A DNA stretch of 29,497 bases from Gelatoporia subvermispora B (taxonomy: Eukaryota > Basidiomycota > Agaricomycetes > Polyporales > Gelatoporiaceae), in assembly GCA_000320605.2 (NCBI GenBank), contig KB445798.1, positions 666,846 through 696,342 of the forward strand, read 5' to 3'. Position 1 is the first letter of the stretch, and each line of letters begins with the position of its first letter. A program made the translations under genes and the position numbers. Shown piece by piece: positions 1 to 10,969 of the stretch. The notes beneath the pieces were generated by a model. It had not been told where the DNA came from, did not search any database, and worked only from the letters and a program-made list of their open reading frames with translations.

Positions 1-1476
1 GTTGTCTCCGGCTCAGGAGACAAGACCATCCGACTTTGGAGTGCAGATATTATGGATACAAACCGATCCCCTCACGTCGCACCGAGCGACACTGCTCTCC
101 CTGATGGGACCTTGTCACAAGGATCCCAGGTTCAAGTCTTGGTCGACAACAAAGGTTCAGCTCCTGGTACCAGCATGAAGCTGAGGAAGACACCTTCGGA
201 GAGGCCTCAGGGTCACAGCAGCAGAGTCTGGTGTGTCGCATTCACACCAGATGCAACCCAGGTTGTGTCGGGATCGGAGGACAAGACGGTCTCGCTATGG
301 AATGCGCAGACAGGTGCATCAGTTCTTAATCCCTTCCAAGGTCATAGCGGCCTCGTCAAATGCCTTGCTGTATCGCCAGATGGGAGCTACATCGCTTCCG
401 GCTCAGCTGACAAGACGATCCGCCTTTGGGATGCAAGAACCGGCAAACAAAGGGCGGATCCTCTCACTGGACACTGTGGCACTTGGGTCCAATCTCTTGT
501 GTTCTCACCGGAAGGGACACGAGTTATTTCAGGCTCATCTGACGGGACAATCCGAATTTGGGATGCCAGGACAGGGAGGTCGGTGATGGACCCTCTCGCA
601 GGACACAGTGGCACCGTCTGGTCAGTCGCAATCTCACCAGATGGGACACAGATTGTCTCTGGATCTGCGGACGCCACACTCCGGCTCTGGAATGCAACGA
701 CGGGTGATCGGCTGATGCAGCCTCTCAAGGGACACAGCAGGGAGGTCAACTCCGTCGCATTCTCCCCGGACGGAGCCCGGATCGTCTCTGGCTCGGCGGA
801 CAACACAATACGGCTCTGGAACGCCCAGACGGGTGACGCGGCGATGGAGCCTCTCAGGGGACACACCACTTCGGTCCTGTCTGTCAGCTTCTCACCAGAT
901 GGGGAAGTGATTGCCTCTGGCTCAATCGACGCCACTGTTCGGCTCTGGAATGCGACGACCGGGGTCCCAGTGATGAAGCCGCTCGAGGGACACACCGATG
1001 CAGTCTGCTCAGTCGCGTTCTCGCCCGATGGGACTCGCCTTGTCTCTGGATCAGACGATAACACGATTCGTGTGTGGGATGCGACGCCGGGAGACTCGTG
1101 GTTGGTATCGCAAGGCGGACAAGGCAGCACGATCTGGAGCACAATTGCGACTTCCATGAGACTATCGGCAGCACCACGATCGACGCATTTACTCAACTCC
1201 AATGACACTGAACCAGCTCAGTCCTCTTCGACGTCGCAGATCGTATCTGAAGAACTGCTCGATCCATCGCAGTTTCGCCTCGAGTCCGGATGGATCAAGG
1301 GTCCGCGAGACGAGCTCATCATGTGGATCCCCACGGATTATTGGCGCGGAGTTCTGATGCCGCGCACAAAGGTGCTCATCGGAAGATATCGAGCAATGCT
1401 GGATGTAAGTAGGTTTGCACACGGTGACAGTTGGACGGAATGTTATACTCCACATATGACTTCGAGCAATCCTTGA
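1..1476 (+). CDS. NWD (NACHT-WD40) STAND protein, C-terminal part
   Basis: The frame is already open at base 1 (VVSGS..DKTIRLW, the end of a WD40 blade) and runs without interruption to TGA at 1474-1476, so the internal ATG at 52 is not the true start. About 491 residues are visible: the end of blade 7 of a first propeller, a low-complexity linker of about 50 residues (bases 43-207), seven WD40 repeats (208-1104, each GH..V.SVAFSPDG..(I/V)(V/A)SGS.D.T.RLW), then a tail of about 120 residues with SGWIKGP, DELI, PRTK.LIGRYR and RFAHGD.WT.CY. It is a paralogue of the gene at 20104-24934: each blade matches the same-numbered blade there. Fungal NWD proteins are cytosolic STAND NTPases and the WD40 half is the presumed ligand sensor. 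The NACHT and N-terminal domains lie outside the window. No stop or frameshift is seen, so it could be functional. Confidence 0.9.
   Translation, partial: VVSGSGDKTIRLWSADIMDTNRSPHVAPSDTALPDGTLSQGSQVQVLVDNKGSAPGTSMKLRKTPSERPQGHSSRVWCVAFTPDATQVVSGSEDKTVSLWNAQTGASVLNPFQGHSGLVKCLAVSPDGSYIASGSADKTIRLWDARTGKQRADPLTGHCGTWVQSLVFSPEGTRVISGSSDGTIRIWDARTGRSVMDPLAGHSGTVWSVAISPDGTQIVSGSADATLRLWNATTGDRLMQPLKGHSREVNSVAFSPDGARIVSGSADNTIRLWNAQTGDAAMEPLRGHTTSVLSVSFSPDGEVIASGSIDATVRLWNATTGVPVMKPLEGHTDAVCSVAFSPDGTRLVSGSDDNTIRVWDATPGDSWLVSQGGQGSTIWSTIATSMRLSAAPRSTHLLNSNDTEPAQSSSTSQIVSEELLDPSQFRLESGWIKGPRDELIMWIPTDYWRGVLMPRTKVLIGRYRAMLDVSRFAHGDSWTECYTPHMTSSNP
208..1104 (+). repeat. Seven tandem WD40 repeats (propeller 2 of left NWD gene)
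   Basis: Seven in-frame units of about 42 codons, each opening with GH and closing on (L/I)W(N/D)A.TG. The third unit carries one extra residue near its start (GHCGTWVQS). The set equals one complete seven-blade beta-propeller. The periodic DNA also gives long antisense open frames over this stretch, which are shadows. Confidence 0.9.
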
Positions 1477-2690
1477 TCACACTGCTTTGAGCTGTACTTC
1501 ACTCCCTATCACCTCCGTTCTACTTCACAACCTCAGCACGTTCCATTACATCACATCAGTAGTACATAAGAGCGACTAATCTAAATGTTTCTCACGGACA
1601 CGCATGTCTGCCTCTGTCTGATGGGAGCCGAATGCTCAGCGACATACCCAGAAATAGCAGGATGTAGTATCTACAGCGCGGCAATGAACATAGGTACGGT
1701 ATGCACAGCACCAGCAATGGGAGATTCGCTGAAGGACGACCAGAATTAACCACAATGATGAGAACGACCTCGTATTACTTACTTTGCTAATCCGACATAT
1801 ATGTCCGTGTGCACCGGTGGAAGCATCGGATGCGAGGCAAATGAGATCTACGAAATGCTAGCTTCACTCAAGCACAAAGCCCCATGGGAACAACCGAATG
1901 CACATGATGAATTAACATCAGATATGCGAAGAACAACAAAAGACGGCACGTACGGAAACTGATGCAGCGACCCGTCCGTTAGGTCTCAGTGAAGGGTATG
2001 GTTCGGCGCTATGCGCATAGACCTTGTCAAATGTTTGTGCGGAATGACACAGAACCAACAATACGTTGGCTGAATGCACTAATATAGGACCCGCCAAGTC
2101 CTAGATGTGCTCGTACCGTCAATCCATATGCATTGATGATTGCGTGATCGCGATTGTGAATCTACAACTCCGAAGGTCAGCCCTCTCAAGGTCGCGATGA
2201 AATATAGCTCAACGAGTTGGCGCACTGTGTGGGTTAGCTGCTCAGCGACGGTGCCAAGGACAGTTCGCAGTGGGAGACATGAATCGCATTGTGAGGGTGA
2301 ATGTGCGAGCGACCTTCACAGACCAGAGCGGTGAGCGCAATCAAGCCCTATGTATGCTGTCCCAGACACTGTGAATGGTGATACAAATGCTCGGTGCCTC
2401 TGGTGTGTAGTACGGACTGCAGCGCACAGCCCAGCACGATAGTGAGTGGACTCAGTACTTGGAGTGAGCTTGGGCGGGCGGAAGCGACCTCGCCGAGAGA
2501 TGCATTGTCGGCTCTGAAGCTTCCAAGCCGCCGACCATGCGTTGACATCTGACAGGATAGCCCCGGACACCAGGAAGAGAGCGGAGAGACAGACGAGGAC
2601 CTTGGCATTCTAGAACAGCAGCAGAGGGGCAGTCGAATCGGGCGAGCCAGCAAGGCGAGAGCGCTCGCAAGTCGCGATCGCCAGTCAGGC
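1477..2690. other. 3' flank of left NWD gene; no gene seen
   Basis: The first 90 bases resemble the downstream flank of the second NWD gene (shared pyrimidine-rich start, then agagcgact near 1570 and 25044), probably a conserved 3' untranslated region. From about 1600 to 2690 I see only frames under 100 codons with no recognisable motif, intron pattern or repeat. Confidence 0.4.
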
Positions 2691-2744
2691 GCGCGAACGA
2701 TCTCTCTCCTTTCTCGGTGTCCATCTCCGCGGCCTGTTCATCGA

Positions 2745-2990
2745 CCATGATCGGGAATCTGCTCTCATGACATCACCCTGTCTTCCGCTCTCTTGGACTG
2801 CAAGAACTCCCTCGTGGTGCTGCCTATGCGATCACCCCGATAGAAGCACAGCTACCAGACGCGGAGGTACAATGAAGTCGCCAGGTCGTCATCAAGCCCA
2901 GGAGGATGTGGAGGGTGGATCGGACTGTGTCAGTCATCCTATAGGTAAGTCATGTTATACTCTATAACCCTTTTAGTTTCCTACTAAGCG
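2745..2990 (+). pseudogene. Exon relic of unidentified gene family N
   Basis: The stretch matches 14840-15010. Both copies read GT(M/L)KSP..HQA in the same frame and end in ATAG followed by a GT donor (gtaagt at 2945, gtgcgc at 14986). The first bases of the following intron are also alike (catgttata against catgttgta). Retention of reading frame and splice border in two diverged copies argues for a real exon rather than chance. Beyond about 2990 the similarity to the other copy stops, so this looks like an isolated fragment. Weak matches just upstream (catgacatcac at 2765) recall the start of family M. Function unknown. Confidence 0.4.
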
Positions 2991-3355
2991 TATTCCGAAG
3001 TAGCACCATGATAGGCCAAGTTTTTCAACCCTCAGCGCAACCAATCTCCCTTTGATCTTGCTCGCATCCCCCCGAGAAGCTTAATGATGCAAATTGGGAT
3101 GAATGATACGGCCTGCGTCTGACCCCGCTTGCAAGCACCTACAGGCGGGCTGCCCAGAGGCATTCACGCTCTCGCTGACCACGGGAGCCTGAAATCCATA
3201 CACTACAATGGCCTTCAGATTTTGCAGTGCTGAGTACATATAGTTTAACTCAAGGCGACTACATCAGGTCATCGGAATTACTTGAATCATGAGCGCAGAC
3301 CGCAGACGTACGATATCGCACTTTGAAACGACCTCAATACCAATTCCACCCCGCT

Positions 3356-3640
3356 CGCCTGAAGCGAGAACTCACTGGGCTGGCGGACGTGCAGTATAGG
3401 AGAGATGCCGAGTTGACCGAGCATAGTCAGAGACGGGCGCAAATGTAGAGGAGCTGCAGGATGGAGAGGCGGTGGAGGACGACCTCAATACGATGAGGGG
3501 CAAGCCTGCAATGCCGCAGATTAAGCTGCAGCAGAGGAGAGTGAGATCAACATGAAGATCCACGATATCGAGGTTCTGGCAGCAGAACACGAACGCCAGC
3601 AACGAGGTGGAACATCGGTGACAAGGGGGATGTAGTGGAG
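3356..3640 (+). pseudogene. Possible charged coiled-coil relic
   Basis: From 3356 a frame reads RLKRELTGLADVQ then YRRDAELTEHSQRRAQM and meets TAG at 3446-3448. About 90 bases later another frame reads EESEINMKIHDIEVLAAEH. Both pieces are rich in Glu, Arg, Gln and Leu, as in coiled-coil proteins. No splice pattern or second copy in the window supports it, and the composition alone could mislead. I do not recognise a family. Confidence 0.2.
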
Positions 3641-4048
3641 GTCAGAGCGCCGATCAACGAGCTGCGGGACGTGGGTCTCCATTTCCGTGGTTAACAGGTC
3701 TTGGCTTCCCTTCAGATCCGGTAGTAGGGCGAGATCTAGCCGAAGGAAGCACGAATACTGACGACAAATAGGAGCGCTCTGGTTGATTCAAGAGAGGAGT
3801 TTCATGAGGTCTAAGCTCCAGCAAGACGCAAAACCTGACATCTGAAATGTGAGGAGTGGACGCAACCCGTAAGCATGTACCGTACGTATATGAAATCGAT
3901 ACGCCAAGGGCTGTAAGTACTTGAATAGTTGTGTATATACCTTCGTTATAGAATATAGCTTGTAGAAAGAAGTAGTGGATCACTGGATCATAGCATATCC
4001 AAACTTCGTGCTAACCGTGATCAGAGCCAAAATAGGAGGTTACCATCA
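3641..4048. other. Spacer without supported gene
   Basis: A minus-strand frame of about 109 codons (3654-3983) covers the stretch but shows no domain, no intron pattern and no second copy. I see nothing else. Confidence 0.3.
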
Positions 4049-4870
4049 TCAACCATCGAATTGAGTGTTTGTTGAAGTGTCCACCGCAATCTGGATCTTC
4101 CGCTATAGGAGGGGATGCAAGTTCAGCACAGGCCAAACACCACATGTTAGCATACTTACATCACCGTATGTTCTCCCGTTTTTCGGTGTTGCTCGAGCGT
4201 CGGATGCTGCTGCCATATGCGACAACTGGATGGGAACCAGCTCTCCGTGTCCACTGGCAGCTTGCCGGAGCTCGCGTCTAGCATTATATGTCGCCAAGAA
4301 TGCGTTCAGGAGTACTTCACAAGGCTGTGAACAGATGCAGACGAAGAGCGAAACGACGACGCACATCCCGACAGTTGGTGGTAAAATGCAACGTAAAGTA
4401 AAGTGTCCGGCATGCTTGCGAACTTAGACCCGCATCAGATAGCAATCGCATTGCTTGAGATGGTCTTACCGTAATCAAGCCAATGGTGGAAACAATGCTG
4501 TACGAGCAAATATGTTATGTAGGGGCGCGTCGAGTGTTCGGCGTCTCACCTCGAGAAACAAGACGGGATTGCCTATGCCGCATGCGAGTCGATGACTGGA
4601 TTTGCAGCCCCTCGGGTCCTTAGCCCACATAGAAGCCAACATGAGCTTATTCATCGAGGAGTAAGGCTGTGACTCGAAACGTGCCTTTCATATGTTCTTA
4701 GGGAACATATGCTCAATGCTTTGATCCTGGTCGTACTTGCGAAGCCATGTGAACATAGTGAGACTGCATCAGTACGGGCCGCTAGGTAAGACGCTAGGCA
4801 GCAGGTAGGTGATAACAACAGCAGACTCGAAGAAGGTTCTGAGCGGTCCAGTATTATCCTATCCTATCCT
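4049..4870 (-). pseudogene. DUF6534-type membrane protein relic (copy P1)
   Basis: Read on the minus strand, small exon-like blocks separated by canonical introns of 47-57 nt match the C-terminal half of fungal DUF6534 seven-helix proteins. Before 4629: SSMNKLMLASM, then intron 4573-4628. At 4550-4572: QSRLVS, then intron 4498-4549. At 4470-4497: IVSTIGLIT, then intron 4423-4469. At 4381-4422: MPDTLLYVAFY. At 4160-4324: LLNAFLATYNARREL and a polar tail. After intron 4103-4159 the last exon reads RKIQIAVDTSTNTQFDG and stops at 4049-4051. LLNAFLATYNAR is close to the family's LLATLNAR signature. Frame breaks near 4310-4325 and 4550, and an in-frame TGA ahead of KARFESQ, suggest inactivation. 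Family assignment is from memory of the motif. It is divergent to relic M1. Confidence 0.55.
4689..4711. repeat. Short perfect inverted repeat
   Basis: CATATGTTC and GAACATATG face each other across a 5-base spacer (TTAGG). It sits inside relic P1, and its counterpart near 13100 does not keep it, so it is probably accidental. Confidence 0.6.
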
Positions 4871-4879
4871 ATCCTATCC
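4855..4879 (+). repeat. (TATCC)5 microsatellite
   Basis: Five perfect TATCC units lie between the divergent relics P1 and M1, where their shared promoter would have been. Confidence 0.95.
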
Positions 4880-7079
4880 AGAGAGCGCTAGAGACAGACG
4901 CGATCGTCCTCGGTAGCGCGCACACGATCGCGACCTTTGACGCCGCCACCACTTCCGACACCACCACCTGCGCGACTGCCTCTCGATCGACCGTTGTGGT
5001 CTCCCTTCTTCCATCATGACATCACACGCTGCAGCTCATATCCGTGTATCTCGGCGACACCAAGACCCGGCGAGTGCTGGCCGCGCGATCGACCTGACGC
5101 AAGCAACAGTCACGTAGGGTGTCTTCTCTTCCCCATCGCAGGCGCAGTACTACCTCAGACGGATTGCTCTTCACACTCGCACCACACAGCAGCACAGCGC
5201 GCTGGGAAGATCGACGAGGCAGCGGTGATGACGGCGCGTCTTATCACTGCGTGGATCCGCCGAGTGCCCCAGTGCGGGCCCGCCCCGCACGCCACGGGCC
5301 GACGCACGCACCCCCAGTCGCCTCGCGTTGTACATCGTAGTGGCGAGCGCGCATCCGATCACCATTGCGCAGAACGCGCCCGCGCCCGTGCGATCGAGCT
5401 ATTAGGGTACCGCCAGCTTGCGCAGCGGCAGCGTCGGCATCGCCCCCGCGAGCAAGCCGCATAGCGCGATGAAGCACCGCAGGATGTCGAGCGCGAGCTA
5501 GGGTACAGCGCCTGCTCAGCAATGCGCGCGAGGCTGCGACTCGTCCTCCGTGCGTATCTATTGACTCGCTTCCTTGTATGATGCCTTGACGATGCGCATA
5601 CTCTCCTAGGCCTGCAACGATGCAGACCGCCGCCGCGGCGCTAGACTCGCTCGCACAGCTTTCGCTGTCCCGCTGGCCGTCGCTCACCTCCGTGTCTTTC
5701 ACGTCCACCTCGGGCGTCATCCATGGTGCATCATCCAGCCCCCCCAGCCCATCCCCATCGGCAGCATACACGCACAACCACCCGCGCCCGCGAAGGCCAA
5801 GCCGCGCAACGACGAGCTGGACCTCGTGGACGCATAAGCATTCCCGGGCGCGCCCCCTCGACAACGACGCGGACATTGGCGTGAACTCCGGAAGCGGGAA
5901 CGGGAAGAGATATACCATATGTGAGTGGGCGGGCTGTCCCAATGTCTGTACCCCTCCCCTCGTTTCTGGTCTGCAGCTCAATTTGACAGGGGGACTGCGT
6001 TGCGTTGGGCACAAGCCTTGACGCGATGCGACTGCAATCGAGCCCAATTTGTTCCCACCAAGCGCCGCATATCAGCAAAAATCTGATCATCGGTGAGAGC
6101 AGTCGCGATGATAGACGTGGAGCCCCGGCTCTCCTGGACCGTTATCATCGTCCGCCCGGGCGCATGTATGTAACGTTGTGCTGACCGCCTACCACGTACA
6201 GGTCTAACGCCACCCTTCCTGTCCGACCAAACGTCGCTGATACATTCCCCGCACTTGCGCGAGCATCAACACGTACCGCTGGTCGAGGTGAGACATACGA
6301 GCCGTAGGATCTATTCACATTTTCGCAGGCAGCCGCGATCCTATCACACTTGGCGCCGTTCGCAACGGGCGGGACGTCTCTTCCGGAAGACTACTCCCTC
6401 CAGCCGTCATACCTATCTGGCGGGCTCGTCCCACCACCCGACACGACCAATCGTATCGGCGGCAACACCAGTGCGCCGAGCTTCGAGGCAGGGCCCTCGT
6501 CCTTCAGCCTCGACCCGCCGGCGCCGCACCCGACGTCCAGCTCCGTACCCTCGTATTCCAGGCTCGCGTCCAAGCCCGCGGTGAAGTCCAAGTCGTCCAC
6601 GCGCTCGCCCTCTGCCAGACCACGCATGCACGACTACGCTGTACCCGGGACAGGCGGCATCACACATTTTCGCCCGGGTCTCCTGGGCGTGCCAACGGGT
6701 CCCGGCGCCGCTCCCGTGATTAGCGCGAGCCCGGATACGCGCACCGCGCCCGTGGACGTGCAGATGACCGCACACCGCGAGCCGGGGTACGCGTCCGTCG
6801 GCGGGAAGTCCGACACATGGAGCTCGCCCGCGTTCGCATTCGGCGTCGTCGTTCTCGGCGCACGGCCAGTCGTACTCGGAGGGCACGGGCGGGTAGTCCC
6901 TCCCGCGCTCGGGGTCGCGCTCGCGCAGCGGGTCCGTCTACGTCGATGTGGACGGCAAGGATGAGTATGCGGCGCGCGGGGTGTGGCACCGCGGGGATAT
7001 GCTGCGTGGGAGTGGGGTCAAGGAGAACATTGAGGAGGAGTGGGATGGTTGGAGATGGAGATGGAAATGTGAGGGCTGA
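4880..7079 (+). pseudogene. Unidentified multi-exon gene family M, copy M1 (best preserved)
   Basis: The 5' part (4880-5620) is recognisable by its similarity to M2 and M3 (IDLT.A motif near 5090; hydrophobic ALYIVVASAHP at about 5322). Then come KAKPRNDELDLVDA, an in-frame TAA at 5835-5837, and RELRKREREEIYHM ending at a donor at 5921. Introns with good borders: 5921-5976, 6093-6201 and 6288-6328. The exons give LTPPFLSDQTSLIHSPHLRE, then AAAILSHLAPFATGGTSLPE and a Ser/Pro-rich segment to VDVQMTAHREPG (about 6750). A frame change near 6830 and TAG at 6894-6896 precede SVYVDVDGKDEYAARGVW and a stop at 7077-7079. The stops and shifts indicate a pseudogene, unless some are unrecognised introns. 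I do not recognise the protein. Confidence 0.5.
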
Positions 7080-7690
7080 ATTTACGAGGATGGATGGATG
7101 GTTCATGTAGCATGTGGGGGAATTTGTGTTGGTTACGCTCCTCGTCCCAGATCGTGTTGTCTCGCACACCATGTACGAGTCATACGACTTGAGGCGTTCC
7201 CCTGAGCTCAGGCGGTAGCCGGGGTTTGCGTTGGCCGAATGACACATCACGCAGGTCGCCAAGAACCTCAGTGTTGGAAGCAAGATGAAGGAAGAGCTAT
7301 GTCCAGTGAGCGAGAAGAGGCAGGAGGACAGAGCTTCAGGGAAGGCTGGGCGAAGATGGGCCGTGCGGTCTGTTACTGTGCCTAGGTATTCGTCTACGAC
7401 ATGTAGACCTAGACGTGTCTTGCACCCGCAATATAGATGGGTCGCTGTCAGAGAGAAGCAATGCGCAGTGGGAACTCTGAGAGACAGACGCTTGACTGGC
7501 GGCTGATGAGCACTTAAGCGGCGAGAGAGAACCAACAGCTGTCCTAGTGTTCTTTCAGATGCCGACAGTACTTGTGTACAGCCCCCGGGGAATAGTAAGA
7601 GAGACGGCCAGGGAGCATCCCATCGCTGTCTCTTTGTCCAGGGCAGAAAATGCGTGAATGAACCCGGGAGCGCCCATCCGGCTTCTCCCG
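7080..7690. other. Spacer without supported gene
   Basis: A 271-codon minus-strand frame spans 6720-7535, but its C-terminal half is the Arg-rich antisense of relic M1, and the rest has no recognisable motif or splice pattern. I see no other element. Confidence 0.3.
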
Positions 7691-8330
7691 ATGGTTGCGC
7701 ACGATCGGATCTTGCATGGCCGCCTCGAGCACCACTTGCACGACCGGTCTCTCGACCGACAACAGTCTTGGCTGCGCTGTGACATCACACTCTGGATCTC
7801 GCATCCTTTGATCTTTACGACAGCAAGGCCCTGCAAATGGTGGCTACCTGATGCAAGTAACCCCCGCAGCAGGTCGAGTTTGAGCCGGGCGCGGCGCCTC
7901 TTCTCCGGCACCACCACTTGCGCGACCGGTCTCTATGAGTCGATCGACCAGGACTTCGCTGCCGTTACGATATCAGCCGTCTTATCTCACATCCTTCGGA
8001 CCTGCGACACCAGATTCCACCAGTCTTAGCCGCGCAATCGACCTGATGGAGGCAAGAGCCGTGCGCGGCGCTGCCTCAGTAACTTGTGCGCGCGCGAAGC
8101 AGCCCAATATTTCTCCATCGGCGCACGCAATTAGTACGTACAGCACCACACACGGGCCCTCTCTTCTTCTCCTCCCTCTTCACACCATACAGTAGACAAA
8201 CTCGCAGAAATGAATGACTTCAGGCCCACTCCGCGCCCCACAGGACGAGCGTCGTGTTGCTGTCCATCGCAATCGCAAGTGCACGGCCGCTCTGTGTCGC
8301 ATGCGGCCCGCCGCAGGATGCGCACGAGCC
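7690..8330 (+). pseudogene. Family M, 5' fragment (copy M3)
   Basis: The stretch matches the 5' part of M1 and M2. The phrase gcgaccggtctct...gatcgacc occurs twice (about 7740 and 7925). It is followed by AIDLMEARAVRGA (8035-8075; compare SIDLTEARATQG in M2) and by VVLLSIAIASARP (about 8247; compare ALYIVVASAHP in M1). The doubled opening suggests a small internal tandem duplication. The 3' half of the gene is absent. The fragment is interrupted in all frames and has no independent function that I can see. Confidence 0.35.
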
Positions 8331-9264
8331 CATGCACTCGAATTATACTGTGTCAGGCATTCACCATCGGTGTGCAGCGGCTGACTGTGCATCGGCTCGG
8401 CGCATAAGTACTTCGTATTCGGAGAATTTCGGTGCTGGCAGACACTGTACGGCGTAAGTATTCTACAACCTTGTATAGCTAGTTACTGACCCTCTTCGAC
8501 GACCTGGCACATCTAGATCAAACGCTTACGGGGTATGATACACCCAGCGACCTGCGACCCGTAGCAGGCGCCACGCCGAAGGTTCTTCGCGGTAAGTGGA
8601 TAGTACTTCATCATGGCCTGATGCAAACGCCGAGCCTCACGTTCTAGTGCTTGGAGAGCGCCAAGGCTGCGCCATCGCGCTGGTGACATGACTCAAGCAA
8701 GCTATCACGTTGTAGTTGTGATTTGTAGCATATCAATGCCATGTCCATATTCACCGCGAAGCTCGTCGCACCAAATATATTTTCTGGAGCATCAAATCGT
8801 TCTCGCCTGTGTTCGGGGCCCACGAAGACGACGAGGCTATTCACTATCTAGTCTACCAACCCTCAACATAACAAGGATGTCAGCTCGCGAGTGCATGCAG
8901 TGTCGCCGAGACGTCTTTCATGACCGTATGACTAAGTCCCCGCGGTGCAGAATATCGATAGTGACATCCATTGCTCAGGTTAGCAGGTAGGCCGTCGTTG
9001 GCATTACTGCACATCCCGACTAGAAGAAACCCTACTTCAGTAAAGAGTGGCAGGTTGATTTGAGATAAGTCCCACCCAAACTTTGGTGGGGACCAGGGCA
9101 CTCACTTTCACGAGTATCGTAGCTCGGCCGCGATATTGCATGTATTACGGAGAGTACAGTTGAGGCTGGCCGGCAACCTAATCAGTAGTGGATGATGCGA
9201 CCGCAGATGCTCCGTAATACTGTGAGAACGACTGTCAGTTAGAGCAATCCTCAGACATCTGCCA
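8331..9264. other. Spacer without supported gene
   Basis: The longest open frame is 100 codons (8688-8990, plus). None has a recognisable domain, intron pattern or second copy in the window. Confidence 0.3.
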
Positions 9265-10660
9265 GCTCGTGGACAGCTCACCTTGGCCGGTTCACCAGTC
9301 TAGTTGTTCTCAGCTGCGGCTAGACGTGTCAGTACTTCTTGTGATATCTGCACGACCATTCTGTCCAGGTCCTCACCGTATCTGTGGTCCTGTTCTCCAG
9401 AGCACGACACTGTTCCTATCTGTGCCTGCTGTTCCGCCTAGCCCGGGGCCCTGCAGCTCGCGCGGGCGGCGCGTGCACCGTGCACCGCCCGTTGTCCATT
9501 GTTCAGGCCCCCGAGGACCTCGAGAGGTCGACAGAGTCGGTTACTGCGCTGCGCAGCAGTAGACCACAAGCTCCTCCGCGCACAGAGCTAGATACCGTCC
9601 GGAGGTTTCTGGTGCACCCTCGCCCCTGCCGTGCGAGCGCGACGTCCGAATGCACGTCTTGTCCCGAGGACCGTGCGGTGAGCGAGCGTAGGCGCGGGCG
9701 CGGCTTCTGCGAGCAGCTGTCGGTGTCGGTGCGTCATATCGTGTGTCGGCGCGTCGAGTCGGGGATGGCTCACGGGCTGCTCGAGCTTGAGTATAGGGCC
9801 GCGCCGACGTAACATTGCAGGTTCGGCTTCGCACTGTATATGCGACTATTTCAAAGTATTGCGCGTGGATCGTCGAAATAGCGGCGGTGCGCGGCACATC
9901 CTGTGTGCAGAGGCCGCAGGTGTTGCGGGCATCGTCCTGTCGAGGATACCGCACACAGCGGCGGGTGAGAACTGCTTGTGCGACGCGCTGTGCGACCTCG
10001 AGGCGTCATGCTGATCAGCAAAAAGCTTGACGCGAGGAGCGCGTCCGCGCGGTGATCTCGTCGGGGCCGTGGGTAGCCACTGTGAGTCCATGGTCCGGAG
10101 CGTCGAGCATGAATCGTTGAGGCAGCACCGGTGCAGTGCACATCGTGATGTGATAGGATGTGCGTGGTCTTATATGCTGATGGAGCGCGGCGCAATGCGT
10201 CGTGGCCGGTCGCGGCGTCCAGCCAGAGAAACTCGACAGGGCTAGAGGTTGCATCCGACGCTGGCGTGTCGTTGAGAAGCGCGCCTGCGCGGCGTCGTCA
10301 TCGTCGGTAGCGAAAGGTGAGCGGGAGACGCCATACACGAGTGCGGCGCGTATATCATTAATTTGCGCGGCGTGCTGAGCAGTGATTCAGCGCGCACGGA
10401 TCGCTCACGGCGACGCGTCTATTCGTGGATGTACGCGTAGACTGTCGGCGATGAGGAGCACGGGTGCGTTGAGCGTGAGCGGCGGCGACGGCAGATTCGA
10501 GGACGACGCGGAGAGCACGGAGAGGGGCCGCGAAGGGAGTAGGAGAGGTACATGGTAAGAGAGCAGGCTTAGAGGCGGGCCAGGGGAGAGCCAGAGGAAG
10601 GCGAACGAGGGTGTTGGGCCAACGCGCACGGAGGGCCGTAGGAGCGAGATCGAGCGAGCG

Positions 10661-10969
10661 NNNNNNNNNNNNNNNNNNNNNNNNNNNNNNNNNNNNNNNN
10701 NNNNNNNNNNNNNNNNNNNNNNNNNNNNNNNNNNNNNNNNNNNNNNNNNNNNNNNNNNNNNNNNNNNNNNNNNNNNNNNNNNNNNNNNNNNNNNNNNNNN
10801 NNNNNNNNNNNNNNNNNNNNNNNNNNNNNNNNNNNNNNNNNNNNNNNNNNNNNNNNNNNNNNNNNNNNNNNNNNNNNNNNNNNNNNNNNNNNNNNNNNNN
10901 NNNNNNNNNNNNNNNNNNNNNNNNNNNNNNNNNNNNNNNNNNNNNNNNNNNNNNNNNNNNNNNNNNNNN
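10661..10969. other. Assembly gap (309 N)
   Basis: There is a run of N. It falls in G/A-rich sequence of repeat copy A. The two flanks match B at about 26222 and 26366, which are only about 145 bp apart, so the gap length may be an estimate. Frames drawn across it are meaningless. Confidence 0.99.

Noticed and set aside
387..1208. 273-codon minus-strand frame over the left WD40 array
   Set aside because: It is the antisense of a periodic coding repeat; it repeats with the blades and has no independent motif.
5244..6047. 267-codon minus-strand frame
   Set aside because: GC-rich antisense of relic M1, which is better supported on the plus strand by intron borders and a second copy.
6720..7535. 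271-codon minus-strand frame
   Set aside because: Half is the Arg-rich antisense of M1; the rest shows no domain and no counterpart in M2.
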